From positions 8,340,611 to 8,404,610 of the forward strand of contig NC_034016.1 in the NCBI RefSeq assembly GCF_000346465.2: a stretch of 64,000 nt of DNA, written 5' to 3'. The notes under the pieces were generated by a model. That model did no database searches, was not told the DNA's origin, and saw only the letters and a program-made list of their open reading frames with translations. The DNA is from Prunus persica (Eukaryota; Streptophyta; Magnoliopsida; Rosales; Rosaceae). The position numbers and the translations under genes are program-made. This document shows positions 1 to 12,769 of this stretch, piece after piece (position 1 is the stretch's first letter; the number at the start of each line of letters is the position of its first letter).

Positions 1-1100
1 GTAGGGTGCTTGTGTCCTGTTTCATGTAATTGGTTAATTTCTTTTTCTATTGTGCTTAATATTTGTTTCTTGATATGTTAACCATTTTGTTCTTATACCA
101 CTTCTCCTTTTTGCTCTAACTCTTTAATATCAAAAATTCAGGTTCTAGCATCTGTTGTCGTGGTTGCAGTAATTGATCTGCAATTGTATTTCAGGTTCTA
201 ACACTTAACACCAATATGGAATTTTGGTTCTGCAAATGTAGGAAATATAGATAATGGAATTTGAGATATTGGCATGGTATTTGTTAAAGCCTAATTGATG
301 TTTTATTTTAATTATTTTTGTATAGGCAGTTGGTAGGAAAGCGTTGAGATGGGTATTAGTGAGCCTTGGATTACTAAAGCATTGAAGATGGAATTTCATC
401 TCATTGGATCATCCCCAAGAGTAGCTTGAAGAGTAATAGAGATTTTCTTGTACTTACATATTATTTACTAGATAGCATTGTTCATTTCATTATGTTTTCT
501 TTGCATTGTAAATGTGTTTTTAATGTATCAGTCCTGATATCTTGGACCACAGGAGTCCAAGAGATTATGGTCACCCACCGTTGGATATTAATCTAATGGT
601 TCAAAAAAGTTTCTTAAAAGGAGTTCAAGATTGAGTGAACCGTTGAATGTAAATTCAACGGTGAGTGACCACAAATTTCTTGGACTCCTGTGGTCCAAGA
701 GATCGAGACTGTTAATGTATAACATTTATTGTATATTAAATTAGTCTATCTAACTATACTATAATAGATGTAAAATTTCCTCTTTTTTTTTTTTTAAAAT
801 AATATTTTTTAATATTACCCTTTTGTTTCTTGACGTCTAAAATCCGTCAAGAAAAGAGCTGATAAGTGTCAACAAAAAGGTATGCTGACAGTTTAAGAGT
901 GCCAAGGTTGACTATGAGTTGATGGTTTTCATTGAAACGTGATGTTGTTAACCCATCAAAAGAATCCTTTCCTTGACGGATAAAAAGCGTCATGTGGGTA
1001 CCCTTTTCCGGACATTGGCATTCCTGACGCTTTAAAGTTGTCAACTAATGGCTATAGTGACACTTTTTAGTTGTCAGCAAATGGTGTTTTTCTTGTAGTG
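1..1100. mobile_element. CACTA transposon end, truncated by window start
   Basis: The last bases before the satellite array, read on the minus strand, are CACTACAAGAAAAACACC, a classic CACTA terminal sequence. Just inside are short inverted GACGC/GCGTC- and CGTCA/TGACG-type motifs (about 832-852, 973-992, 1023-1032), as expected of a subterminal region. Satellite sequence starts at once after 1100. The opposite end and the target duplication lie outside the window. Positions 1-540 are AT-rich with no convincing coding sequence; I take them as the 3' part of a transposon transcription unit, but nothing proves this. Confidence 0.68.
541..699. mobile_element. Palindromic MITE nested in the CACTA end
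   Basis: About 46-bp terminal inverted repeats begin CTTGGACCACAGGAGTCC at 541 and, on the minus strand, at 699. They continue through TGGTCAC(C/T)CACCGTTG with few mismatches. Weaker complementarity runs almost to the centre, so the whole 159 bp can fold into one hairpin. The outermost 22 bp are themselves a dyad (CTTGGAC...GTCCAAG). No coding capacity. I could not settle the target duplication; GAT-like bases occur on both sides. Superfamily not assigned. Confidence 0.72.
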
Positions 1101-4100
1101 ACCAACCAATCCATTTAAGGAATGAACTTCGTACGAACTTGAATTGTCTAATTTCATTGACTAATCGATATCGGATTGAGGGCAAATCTTGGTCAACATC
1201 ATAATACGATGGAAGAAGTCATTTGGTGAGTTTTGAGTGAAATCCAATCCCTAAAACCACGCAATACACCAACCACTCCATTTACAGAACGAACTTCATA
1301 CGAACTTGAATTGTCCAATTTCATTGGTCAATTGATATCGGATTGAGCCCAAAACTTGGTCAAGATCATAATATGGTGGGAGGAGTCATTTGGTGAGTTT
1401 TGAATGAAATCTAATGGCTAAAACTATGCAATACATCAACCCCTCCATTTAAGGAACAAACTTCGTACGAACTTGAATTGTTCAATTTCATTGGCCAATC
1501 GATATCGGATTGAGCCCAACACTTAGTCAACACCGTAATATAGTGGGAGGAGTCATTTGACGAGTTTTTTTAGTGAAATCCAATGGCTAGAACTATGCAA
1601 TACACAAACCACTCCATTTAAGGAACGAACTTCGTACGAACTTGAATTGTCCAATTTCATTGGCCAATCGATATCGGATTGAGCCCAAAACTTGGTCAAC
1701 ATCATAATATGGCCTGAGGACTAATTCGGTGAGTTTTGAGTGAAATCCAATGGCTAAAAATATGCAATATAGTAACTACTAAATTTAAGGAACGAACTTC
1801 GTACGAACTTGAATCGTCCAATTTCATTGGCAAATCAATTTCGGATTGAACCCAAAACTTAGTCAAAATCACAATATGGTGGGAGGAGTCATTTTGTGAG
1901 TTTTGAGTGAAATTCAATCGCTAAACCCATGCAATACACCAACCACTCCATTTACAGAACGAATTTCGTACGAACTTCAATTGTCCAATTTTATTGGCCA
2001 ATCCGGATTGAGCCCAAAACTTGGTCAACCTCATAATATGGTGGGATGAGTCATTTGGAGAGTTTTGAGTGAAATTCAATGGCTAAAACTATGCCATACA
2101 CCAACCAGTACATTTAAGGACCGAACTTCGTACGAACTTGAATTGTCCAATTTCATTGGCCAATCGATATCGGATTGAGCCTAAAACATGGTCAACTCCC
2201 TAATATGGTGGAAGACGTCATTTGGTGACTTTTGAGTGAAATCCAGTCCCTAAAACCATGCAATACACCAACCACTCTATTTACGGAACGAACTTCGTAC
2301 GAACTTGAATTGTCCAATTTAATTGGCCAATGGATATCGGACAGAGCCCAAAACTTGGTCAACATCATAATATGGTGGGAGGTGACGTTTGCTGAGTTTT
2401 CAGTGAAATTCAACGGCTTAAACTATGCAATACACGAACCACTAAATTTAAGGAATGAACTTCGTCCGAACTTGAATCGTCCAGTTTCATTGGACAATCG
2501 ATTTCAGATTGAACCCAAAATTTGGTCAACATCATAATATGGTGGGACATTTGGTGAGTTTTGAGTGAAATCCAATCCCTAAAACCATGCAATACACTAA
2601 CCACGCCATTTACAGAACAAACTTCGTACGAACTTGAATTGTCCAACTTCATTGGCCAATCGATATCGGATTGAGCCCAAAACTTGGTCGACATCATTAT
2701 ATGGTGGGAGAAGTTATTTGGAGAGTTTTGAGTATAATCTAATCCCTAAAACCATGCAATACACAGACCACTCCATTTACAGAACGAACTTCGTACGAAC
2801 TTGAATTGTCCAATTTCGTTGGCCAATCGATATAGGATTGAGCCTTAAACTGGGTCAACATCATAATATTGTGAGAGGAGTCATTTGGAGAGTTTTGAGT
2901 AAAATCCAACGGCAAAAGTTATGCAATACACCAAGCACTCCATTTACGGAACGAACTTCGTACGAAGCCGAATTGTCCAATTTCATTGGCCAATCGATAT
3001 TGGATTGAGCCCAAAACTTGGTCAACATCATAATATAGTGGGAGGAGTCATTGGGTGAGTTTTGAGTGAAATCCAATCCCTAAACCCATGCAATACACCA
3101 AACACTTCATTTACGGAACAAACTTCGTACGAACTTGAATTGTCCAATTTCATTAGCCAATCGTTATAGGATTGAGCCCAAAACTTGGTCAACATCACAA
3201 TATGGTGGAAGAAGTCACTTGGTGAGTTTTGAGTGAAATTCAATCCCTAAAACCATGCAATACACCAACCACTCCATTTACGGAACGAACTTCGTACGAA
3301 CTTGAATTGTACAATTTCTTTGGCCAATCGAGATCGGATTGAACCCAAAATATTGTCAACATCATAATATTATGGGAGGAGTCATGTGGTTAGTGTTGAG
3401 TGAAATTCAATGGCCAAAACTATGCAGTACACTAACCACACCATTTGAGGAACGAACTACGTACGAACTTGAATCGTCCAATTTCATTGGCCAATCGATT
3501 TCGGATTGAACCCAGAACTTGGTCAACATCATAATATGGTGGGAGTAGTCATTTGGGGAGTTTTGAGTGAAATTCAATCCCTAAAACCATGCAATACACC
3601 AAGCACTCCATTTTTCGAACGAACTTCGTACGAACTTGAATGTCCAATTTCATTGGCCATTCAATATCGGATTGAACCCAAACCTTGGTCAACAACATAA
3701 TATGGTGGGAGGAGTCATTTGGTGAGTTTTGATTGAAATTCGATCCCTAAAACTATGGAATACACCAACCACTCCATTTAATAACCGAACTTCGTACAAA
3801 CTTGAATTGTCCAATTTCATTGGCCAATCGATATCGGATTGAGCCCAAAACTTGGTTAACCCCGTAATATGGTGGGAGGAGTCATTTGGTGAATCTTTAG
3901 TGAAATTCAGTGTCGAAAACTATGCAATACACCCCCCACTCCATTCAAGGAACGAACTTCGTACGACTTTGAATTGTCCAATTTCATTGGACAATCGATA
4001 TCGGATTGAACCCAAAACATGGTCAACAACATAATAAGGTGGAAGAAGTCATTTGGTGATTTTTGAGTGAAATCCAATCCATAAAACCATGCAATACACC

Positions 4101-7100
4101 AACAGCTTTATTTACGGAACGAACTTCGTATAAACTTGAATTGTCCAATTTCATTGGCTAAACGATACCGGATTGAGCTCAAAACTTGGTCAACACTGTA
4201 ATATTGTGGGAGGAGTCATTTGGTGGGTTTTTGGGGAAATCCAATGTCTAAAACTATGCAATACACCAACCACTCCATTTAAGGAACGAACTTCGTACGA
4301 ACTTGAATTCTCCAATTTCATTGGCCAATCGATGTTGGATTGAGCCCAAACCTTGGTCAACATCATAAAATGGTGGGAGGAGTCGTTTGGTGAGTTTTTA
4401 GTGAAATTCAATGTCTAAAACTATGCAAAACACCTACCACTCCATTTAAGGAACGAACTTCGTACGAACTTGAATTGTCCAATTTCAATGGCCAATCGAT
4501 CTCGGATTAAGCCAAAAACTTGGTCAACACCATAATATGGTGGGAGGAGTCATTTGGTGAGTTTTGAGGGAAATTCGATGGCTAAAACTATGCAATACAC
4601 CAACCACTCCATTTCCAGAACGAACTTCGTAAGAATTTGAATTGTCCAATTTCATTGGCCAATCAATATCGGATTGAGCCCAGAACTTGGTCAACAGCAT
4701 AATACGGTGGGAGGAATCATTTGGTGAGTTTGGAGTGAAATCCAATAGCTAAAACTAAGCAATACACCAACCAATTCGTTTAAGGAACAAACTTCGTACG
4801 AACTTGAATTGTCCAATTTTATTAGCCAATCTATATCGGATTGAGCCCAAAACTTGGTCAACATCATAATATGGTGGGAGGAGTCATTCGGTGATTCTGT
4901 AGTGAAATCCAACGGCCAAAACTATGCAATACACCAACCACTCCATTTATGGAAACGAACTTCGTACAAACTAGAATCGTCCAATTTATTTGGCAAATCG
5001 ATTTCAGATTGAACCCAAAACTTAGTCAACATCATAATATTGTGGGAGGAGTCATTTGGTGATTTTTGAATGAAATTCCCCTCAAACCACGAAATACACC
5101 AACCACTCCATTTATAGAATGAATTTTGTACGAACATGAATTGTCCAATTTCATTGGCCAATCGATGCCGGATTGAGCCCAAAACTTGGTCAATATCTTA
5201 ATATTGTGGGTTGAGTCATTTGGAGATTTTTGAGTGAAATAGAATGGCTAAAACTGTGCAATACACTAAACACTCCATTTGAGGAACGAACTTCGTACAA
5301 ACTTGAATTATCCAATTTCATTAGTCAATCGATATTGGATTGAACCCAAAACTTGGTCAACATCATAATACGGTGGGAGGCGTCATTTGGTGAGTTTTGA
5401 GTGAAATCCAATGGCTAAAACTATGCAATACACCAACCACTCCATTTACAGAACGAACTTCATATGAACTTGAATTGTCCAATTCCATTCGTCAATCAAT
5501 ATCGGATTGAGCCCAAAACTTGGTCAACAACAAAATATGGTGGGAGGAGTCATTTGGTGAGTTTTGAGTGAAATTCAATCCCAAAACCATGCAATACACC
5601 AACCACTCCATTAAAGAACCGAACTTCGTTCGAACTTGAATTGTTCAATTTCATTGGCCAATCGATATCGGATTGAGCCCAAAACTTGGTCAACACCGTA
5701 ATATGGTGGGAGGAGTCATTTGGTAAGTATTTTGTGATATCCAATGTCAAAAACTATGCAATACACCCCCCACTCCATTTAAGGAACGAACTGGGTACGA
5801 ATTTAAATTGTCCAATTTCATTGGCCAATCGATATCGGATTTAGCCCAAAACTTGGTCAACACCATAATATGGTGGGATGAGTCATTTGGTGAGTTTTGA
5901 GTGAAATCCAAAGGCTAAAACTATGCAATACACAAACCACTCCGTTTAAGGAACGAACTTCGTTCGAAATTGAATTGTCCATTTTCATTGGCCAATGGAT
6001 ATCAGATTGAGCCCAAAACTTGGTCAACATCATAATACGGTGGGAGGAGTCATTTTGTGAGTTTTGAGTGAAATCCAATCTTTAAAACCATACAATACAC
6101 CAACTACTCCATTTATAGAACGAACTTCGTATGAACTTGAATTGTCCAATTCCATTAGCCAATCGATATCGGATTGAGCCCAAAACTTGGTCAACAATAG
6201 AACATCATGGGAGGAGTAATTTGGTGAGTTTGGATTGAAATCCAATGGCTAAAACTGTGCAATACACTAACCACTCCGTTTAAGGAACGAACTTCATACG
6301 AACTTGAATTCTCCAATTTCATTGGCCAATCGATATCGGATTGAAACCAAAAATTGGTCAATGTCATAATATGGTGGGAGGAGTCATTTGGTGAGTTTTT
6401 ACGGAAATCCAATGTCTAAAACTATGCAATACACCCCCCACTCCATTTAAGGAACGAACTTTGTATGAATTTGAATTGTAAAATTTGATTGGCCAATCGA
6501 TGTCGAATTGAGTTCAAAGCTTTGTCAACACCATAATATGGTGGGAGGAGTCATTTGGTGAGTTTTGAGTGAAATCCAATGGCTAAAACTATGTAATACA
6601 CCAACCACTCCATTTAAGGAACGAACTTCCTAAGAACTTGAATTCTCCAATTTCATTGGCCAATCAATATCGGATGGAGCCCAAAACTTGGTCAACATCA
6701 TAATATGGTGGGAGGAGTCGTTTATTGAGTTTTGAGAGAAATCCGACGGATAAAACTATGCAATACACCAACCACTCTATTTACGGAACAAACTTCATAA
6801 GAACTTGGATTGTCCAATTTCATTGGCCAATCGATATCGTATTGAGCCCAAAACGTGGTCAACAGCATAATATGGTGGGAGGAGTCATTTGGTGAGTTTG
6901 GAGTGAAATCCAATGGCTAAAACTATACAATACACTAACCACTCCGTTTAAGGAAAGAACTTCGTACGAACTTGAATCATCCAATTTCATTGGCCAATCG
7001 ATTTCGGATTGAACCCAAAACTTGGTCAACATCATAATATGGTAGGAGGAGTCATTTGGTGAGTTTGGAGGGAAATCTAACGGCTAAAACTATGCAATAT

Positions 7101-8809
7101 ACCAACCACTCCATTTAAGGAACGAACTTCGTACGAACTTGAATTGTTCAATTTCATTGGCCAATCGACATCGGATTGAGCTCAAAACTTGGTCAACACC
7201 GTAATATGGTGGGAGGAGTCATTTTGTGAGTTTTGAGTGAAATCCAATCTTTAAAACCATGCAATACACCAACTACAACATTTACAGAACGAACTTCGTA
7301 TAAACTTGAATTGTCCAATTCCATTGGCCAATCGATATCGGATTGAGCCCAAAACTTGGTCAACAACAGATCATGGTGGGAGGAGTCATTTGTTGAGTTT
7401 TGAGTGAAATCCAATGGCTAAAAATGTGCAATACACTAACCACTCCATTTAAGGAACGAACGTCATTCGAACTTGAATTCTCCAATTTCATTGGCCAATC
7501 GTTATCGGATTGAAACCAAAACTTGGTCAACATCATAATATGGTGGGACGAGTCATTTGGTGAGTTTGTAGGGAAATCCAATGTCTAAAACTACGCAACA
7601 CACCCCCCACTTCATTTAAGGAATGAACTTCGTACGAATTTGAATTGTACAATTTCATTGGCCAATCGATATCGAATTGAGCCAAAAACTTGGTCTACAT
7701 CATAATAAGGTGGAAGAAGTCATTTGGTAAGTTTTGAGTGAAATCCATTTCATAAAACCATGCAATACACCAACCACTCCATTTACGAAACGAACTTCGT
7801 ACGAACTTGAATTCTCCAATTTTATTGGCCAATCGATATCGGATTGAGCCCAAACCTTGGTCAACATCATAATACGCTGGGAGGAGTCGTTTGGTGAGTT
7901 TTTAGTGAAATTCAATGTCTAAAACTATGCAAAACACCTACCACTCCATTTAAGGAACGAACTTCATACGAACTTGAATTGTCCAATTTCATTGGCCACT
8001 CGATATCGGATGTGGCCAAAAACTTGGTTAACACCATAATATGGTGGGAGGAGTCATGTGGTTAGTGTTGATTGAAATCCAATGGCTAAAACTATGCAGT
8101 ACACTAACCACACCATTTGAGGAACGAACTACGTATGAACTTGAATCGTCCAATTTCATTGGCCAATCAATTTCGGATTGAACCCAGAACTTGGTCAACA
8201 TCATAATATGGTGGGAGGAGTCATTTAGGGAGTTTTGAGTGAAATTCAATCCCTAAAACCATGCAATACACCAACCACTCCATTTTCAGAACGAACTTCG
8301 TACGAACTTGAATGTCCAATTTCATTGGCCATTTGATATTGGATTGAACCCATACCTTGGTCATTCGGTGAGTTTTGACTGAAATTCAATCCCTAAAACT
8401 ATGCAATACACCAACCACTCCATTTAATAACCGAACTTCGTACGAACTTGAATTGTCCAATTTCGTTGGCTAATCGATATCGGATTGAGCCCAAATTGGT
8501 CAACAGCATAATATGGAGGGATGAGTCATTTAGTGAATTTGGAGTGAAATTCAGTGGCTAAAACTATGGAATACACATTTGGCCAATTGATATCGGATTG
8601 AGCCCAAAACCTGGTCAACATCATAATCTGGTGAGAGGAGTCATTTGGTGAGTTTGGAGTGAAATCCAATGGCTAAAACTAAGCAATACACCAACCAATC
8701 CAATGGCTAAAACTTGGTAAACACCGTAATATGGTGGGAGGAGTCATTTGGTGAGTTTTTAGCGAAATTCAATGGCTAAAACTATGCAATACACCAACCA
8801 CTCCATTTA

Positions 8810-9085
8810 AGGAACGAATTTCGTACGAACTTGAATTGTCCAATTTCATTAGCCAATCTATATCGGATTGAGCCCAAAACTTGGTCAACATCATAATATG
8901 GTGGGAGGAGTCATTTGGTTTGTTTTTAGTGAAATCCAATGGCCAAAACTATGCAATGCACCAACCACTCCATTTATGGAACGAACTTCGTACGAACTTG
9001 AATAGTCCAATTTAATTGGCAAATCAATTTCGGATTGAACCCAAAACTTAGTCAACATCATAATATTATGGGAGGAGTCATTTGG
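8810..9085. repeat. Satellite segment duplicated at +1492 bp (copy 1)
   Basis: This stretch, including the unusual variants CATTAGCCAATCTATATCGG and TTTGGTTTGTTTTTAGTG, recurs almost unchanged at 10302-10577. Neighbouring positions (AAGGTGGGAGGAGTCATTTT at 9733 and 11225) show the same 1492-bp offset, which is nine monomers. It marks a past multi-monomer duplication. Confidence 0.75.
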
Positions 9086-10301
9086 TGAGTTTTGACTGAA
9101 ATTCAATCCCTAAAACTATGCAATACACCCACCACTCCATTTATAGAGCGAATTTCGTACGAACTTGAATTGTCCAATTTTATTATCCAATCAATACCGC
9201 ATTGAGTCCAAAACTTGGTCAATATCTTAATATTGTGGGTGGAGTCATTTGCAGAGTTTTGTGCGAAATCGGATGGCTAAAACTACGAAATACACCAACC
9301 ACTCCATTTAAGGAACGAACTTCGTACGAATTTGAATTGTCCAATTTCATTGGCCAATCGATACCGGATTGAGCCCAAAACTTGGTAAACATCGTAATAT
9401 GGTGGGAGGGGTCATTTGGTGAGTTTTGAGTGAAATTCAATGTCTAAAACTATGCAATACACTAAACACTCCATTTGTGGAACGAACTTCGTACGAACTT
9501 GAATTGTCCAATTTCATTGGCCAATTGATATCGGATTGAACCCAAAATTTGGACGACATCATAATATGGTGGGAGGAGTCATTTTGTGAGTTTTTAGTGA
9601 AATTCAATGTCTAAAACTATGCAATACACCTACCACTCCATTCAAGGAACGAACTTCGTACGAACTTGAATTGTCCAATTTCATTGGCCAATCGATATCG
9701 GATTGAACCCAAACCTTGGTCAACATCATAATAAGGTGGGAGGAGTCATTTTGTGAGTTTTTAGTGAAATTCAATGGCTAAAACTATGCAATACACGAAC
9801 CAATCCATTTACTGAACGAACTTGAATTGTTCAATTTCGTTATGCAATCGATACCAGATTGAGCTCAAAACTTGGTCAACTTCAAAAAATTTTGGGAGGA
9901 GTCATTTGGTGAGTTTTAAATGAAATTCAACTGCTAGAACTATGCAATACACCAACCACTCCATTTAAGTAACGAACTTCGTACGAACTTGAATCTTCCA
10001 ATTTAATTGGCAAATCAATTTCGGATTGATCCCAAAACTTAGTCAACATCATAATATTATAGGAGAAGTCACTTGGTTAGTTTTGACTGAAATTCAATCC
10101 CTAAAACCATGCAATACACCAACCGCTCCATTTATAGAACGAATTTCGTACGAACTTGAATTGTCCAATTTTATTGGCCAATCCATACCGGATTGAGAAC
10201 AACACTTGGTCAATATCTTAATGTTGTGGGAGGAGTCATTTGGAGAGTTTTGTGTGAAATCCAATTGCTAAAACTATGCAACACAGCAACCACTCCATTT
10301 A

Positions 10302-10577
10302 AGGAACGAATTTCGTACGAACTTGAATTGTCCAATTTCATTAGCCAATCTATATCGGATTGAGCCCAAAACTTGGTCAACATCATAATATGGTGGGAGG
10401 AGTCATTTGGTTTGTTTTTAGTGAAATCCAATGGCCAAAACTATGCAATGCACCAACCACTCCATTTATGGAACGAACTTCGTACGAACTTGAATAGTCC
10501 AATTTAATTGGCAAATCAATTTCGGATTGAACCCAAAACTTAGTCAACATCATAATATTATGGGAGGAGTCATTTGG
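10302..10577. repeat. Satellite segment duplicated at -1492 bp (copy 2)
   Basis: Second copy of the segment at 8810-9085, sharing its private variants; see that entry. The offset equals nine ~166-bp monomers. Confidence 0.75.
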
Positions 10578-12769
10578 TGAGTTTTGAGTTAAATCCATTG
10601 GCCAAAACTATGCAATACACTAACCACTCCATTTAAGGAACGAACTTCGTACGAACTTGAATTGTTCAATTTCATTGGCCAATCAATATTGCATTGAGCC
10701 CAAAACTTGGTCAACATCATAATATGGTGGGAGGAGTCATTTGGTGAGTTCTTAGAGAAATCCAATGTCTAAAAGAATGCAATACACCTTCCACTCCATT
10801 TAAGGAACGAACTTTGTACAAACTTCAATTGTCCAATTTCATTGGCCAATCTATATCGGATTGAGCCCAAAACTAGGTCAACAACATAATATAGTGGGAG
10901 GAGTAATTTGGTGAGTTTTTAGTGAAATTCAACTTCAAAAACTATTCAACACACCGACCACTCGATTTAAGGAACGAACTTCGTACGAACTTGAATTGTC
11001 CAATTTCATTGGCCAATCGATATCGGATTGAACCCAAAACTTGGTCAACATCATAATAAGGTGGGAGGTGTCATTTTGTGAGTTTTTAGTGAAATTCATT
11101 GTTTAAAACTATGCAATACACCTACCACTCCATTTAAGGAACGAACTTCGTACGAACTTGAATTGTCCAATTTCATTGGCCAATCGATATCGGATTGAAC
11201 CCAAACCTTGGTCAACATCATAATAAGGTGGGAGGAGTCATTTTGTGAGTTTTTAGTGAAATTCAATGTCTAAAACTATGCAATACACCTACCACTCCAT
11301 TCAAGGAATGAACTTCGTACGAACTTCAATTGTTCAATTTCATTGGCCAATCGATATCGGATTGAGTTCAAAACTAGGTCAACATCATAATATAACGTTG
11401 ACCAAGTTTTGGGCTCAATCATATATCGATTGGACCAAAAAATTGGACAATTCTACTTTGTACGAAGTTCGTTCTGTAAATGGATTGGTTGGTGTATTGC
11501 ATAGTTTTAACGAATGGATTTCACTTAAATCTCACCAAATGACTCCTCCCACTATGTTATGATGTTGACTAAGTTTTGGGCTCAATCCGATATCGATTGG
11601 ACAATGAAATTGGACAATTCAAGTTCGTACGAAGTTCTTTCTTTAAATGGAGTGGTCTGTGTGTTGAATAGTTTTAGACATTGAATTTCACTAAAAACTG
11701 ACTAAATGACTCCTCCCACCATATTATGTTGTTGACCTAGTTTTGGGCTCAATCCGATATTGATTGGCCAATGAAATTGGACAATTGAAGTTCATACGAA
11801 GTTCGTTCCTTAAATGGAGTGGCAGGTGTATTGCATAGTTTTAGACATTGGATTTCACTAAGAACTCACCAAATGACTCCTCCCACCATATTATGGTGTT
11901 GACCAAGTTTTGGGCTCAATCCGATATCGATTGGCCAATGAAATCGGACACTTCAAGTTTGTACGAAATTCGTTCCTTAAATGGAGTGGTTGGTGTGTTT
12001 CATAGTTTTGGCGATTGGATTTCCTGCAAAACTCACCAAATGACTCCTTCCACCATATTATGATGCTGACCATGTTTTGGGCTCAATCTAATATCGATTG
12101 GCCAATGAAATTGGACAAGTCAAGTTCATACGATGTTCGTTCCATGAATGGAGTGGTTGTTGTATTGCATAGTTTTAGAGATTGGATGTCTCTCAAAACT
12201 CACCAAATGTCTCCTCCCACCATATTATGATCTTGACCAAGTTTTGCGCTCAATCCGATATCGATTGGCCATTGAAATTGGACACTTGGAGTTCTAACGA
12301 AGTTCGTTCTGTAAATGGAGTGGTTTGTCTATTGCATCATTTTAGCAATTGGATTTCAGTCAAAACACACCAAATGAATCCTCCCACCATATTATGATGT
12401 AGACCAAGTTTTGGGCTCAATCCGACATCGATTGGCCAATCAAATCTGACACTTCAAGTTCGTATGAAGTTCGTTTCGTAAATGGAGTGGTTGGTGTATT
12501 GCATCGCTTTTGGCAATTGGAATTCACTCAAAACTCACCAAATGACTGCTTCCATCATATTATGATGTTGACCAAGTTTTGGGCTCAATCCGATGTCGAC
12601 TGAACCAAGAAATTGGACAATTCAAGTTCGTATGAAGTTCATTCAGTAAACGGAGTTGTTGGTGTATTGCATAGTTTTAGCTACTGTATTTCACTAAAAA
12701 CTCACCAAATGACTCCTCCCACCATATTATGATGTTGCCCAAGTTTTGGGCTCAATCCGATATCGATTA

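Larger units (their letters stand above)
1101..11393 (-). repeat. Satellite array, ~167-bp monomer, first orientation
   Basis: Head-to-tail monomers of about 167 bp, roughly 60 copies (spacing seen for example at 4524/4691). Landmarks in each monomer are GGAACGAACTTCGTACGAAC, CCAATTTCATTGGCCAATCG, GATTGAGCCCAAAACTTGG, ATAATATGGTGGGAGGAGTC and AACTATGCAATACACC. Copies are well diverged from each other. Short open frames recur on the minus strand because the monomers are alike, not because they code. Truncated monomers cluster at 8340-8720. Nucleosome-scale length and array size suggest centromeric or pericentromeric satellite (inference). Confidence 0.95.

Noticed and set aside
11848..11880. 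Possible tRNA or other small RNA genes in the satellite or elsewhere
   Set aside because: I looked for tRNA-like A/B boxes and paired arms and found none I could support.
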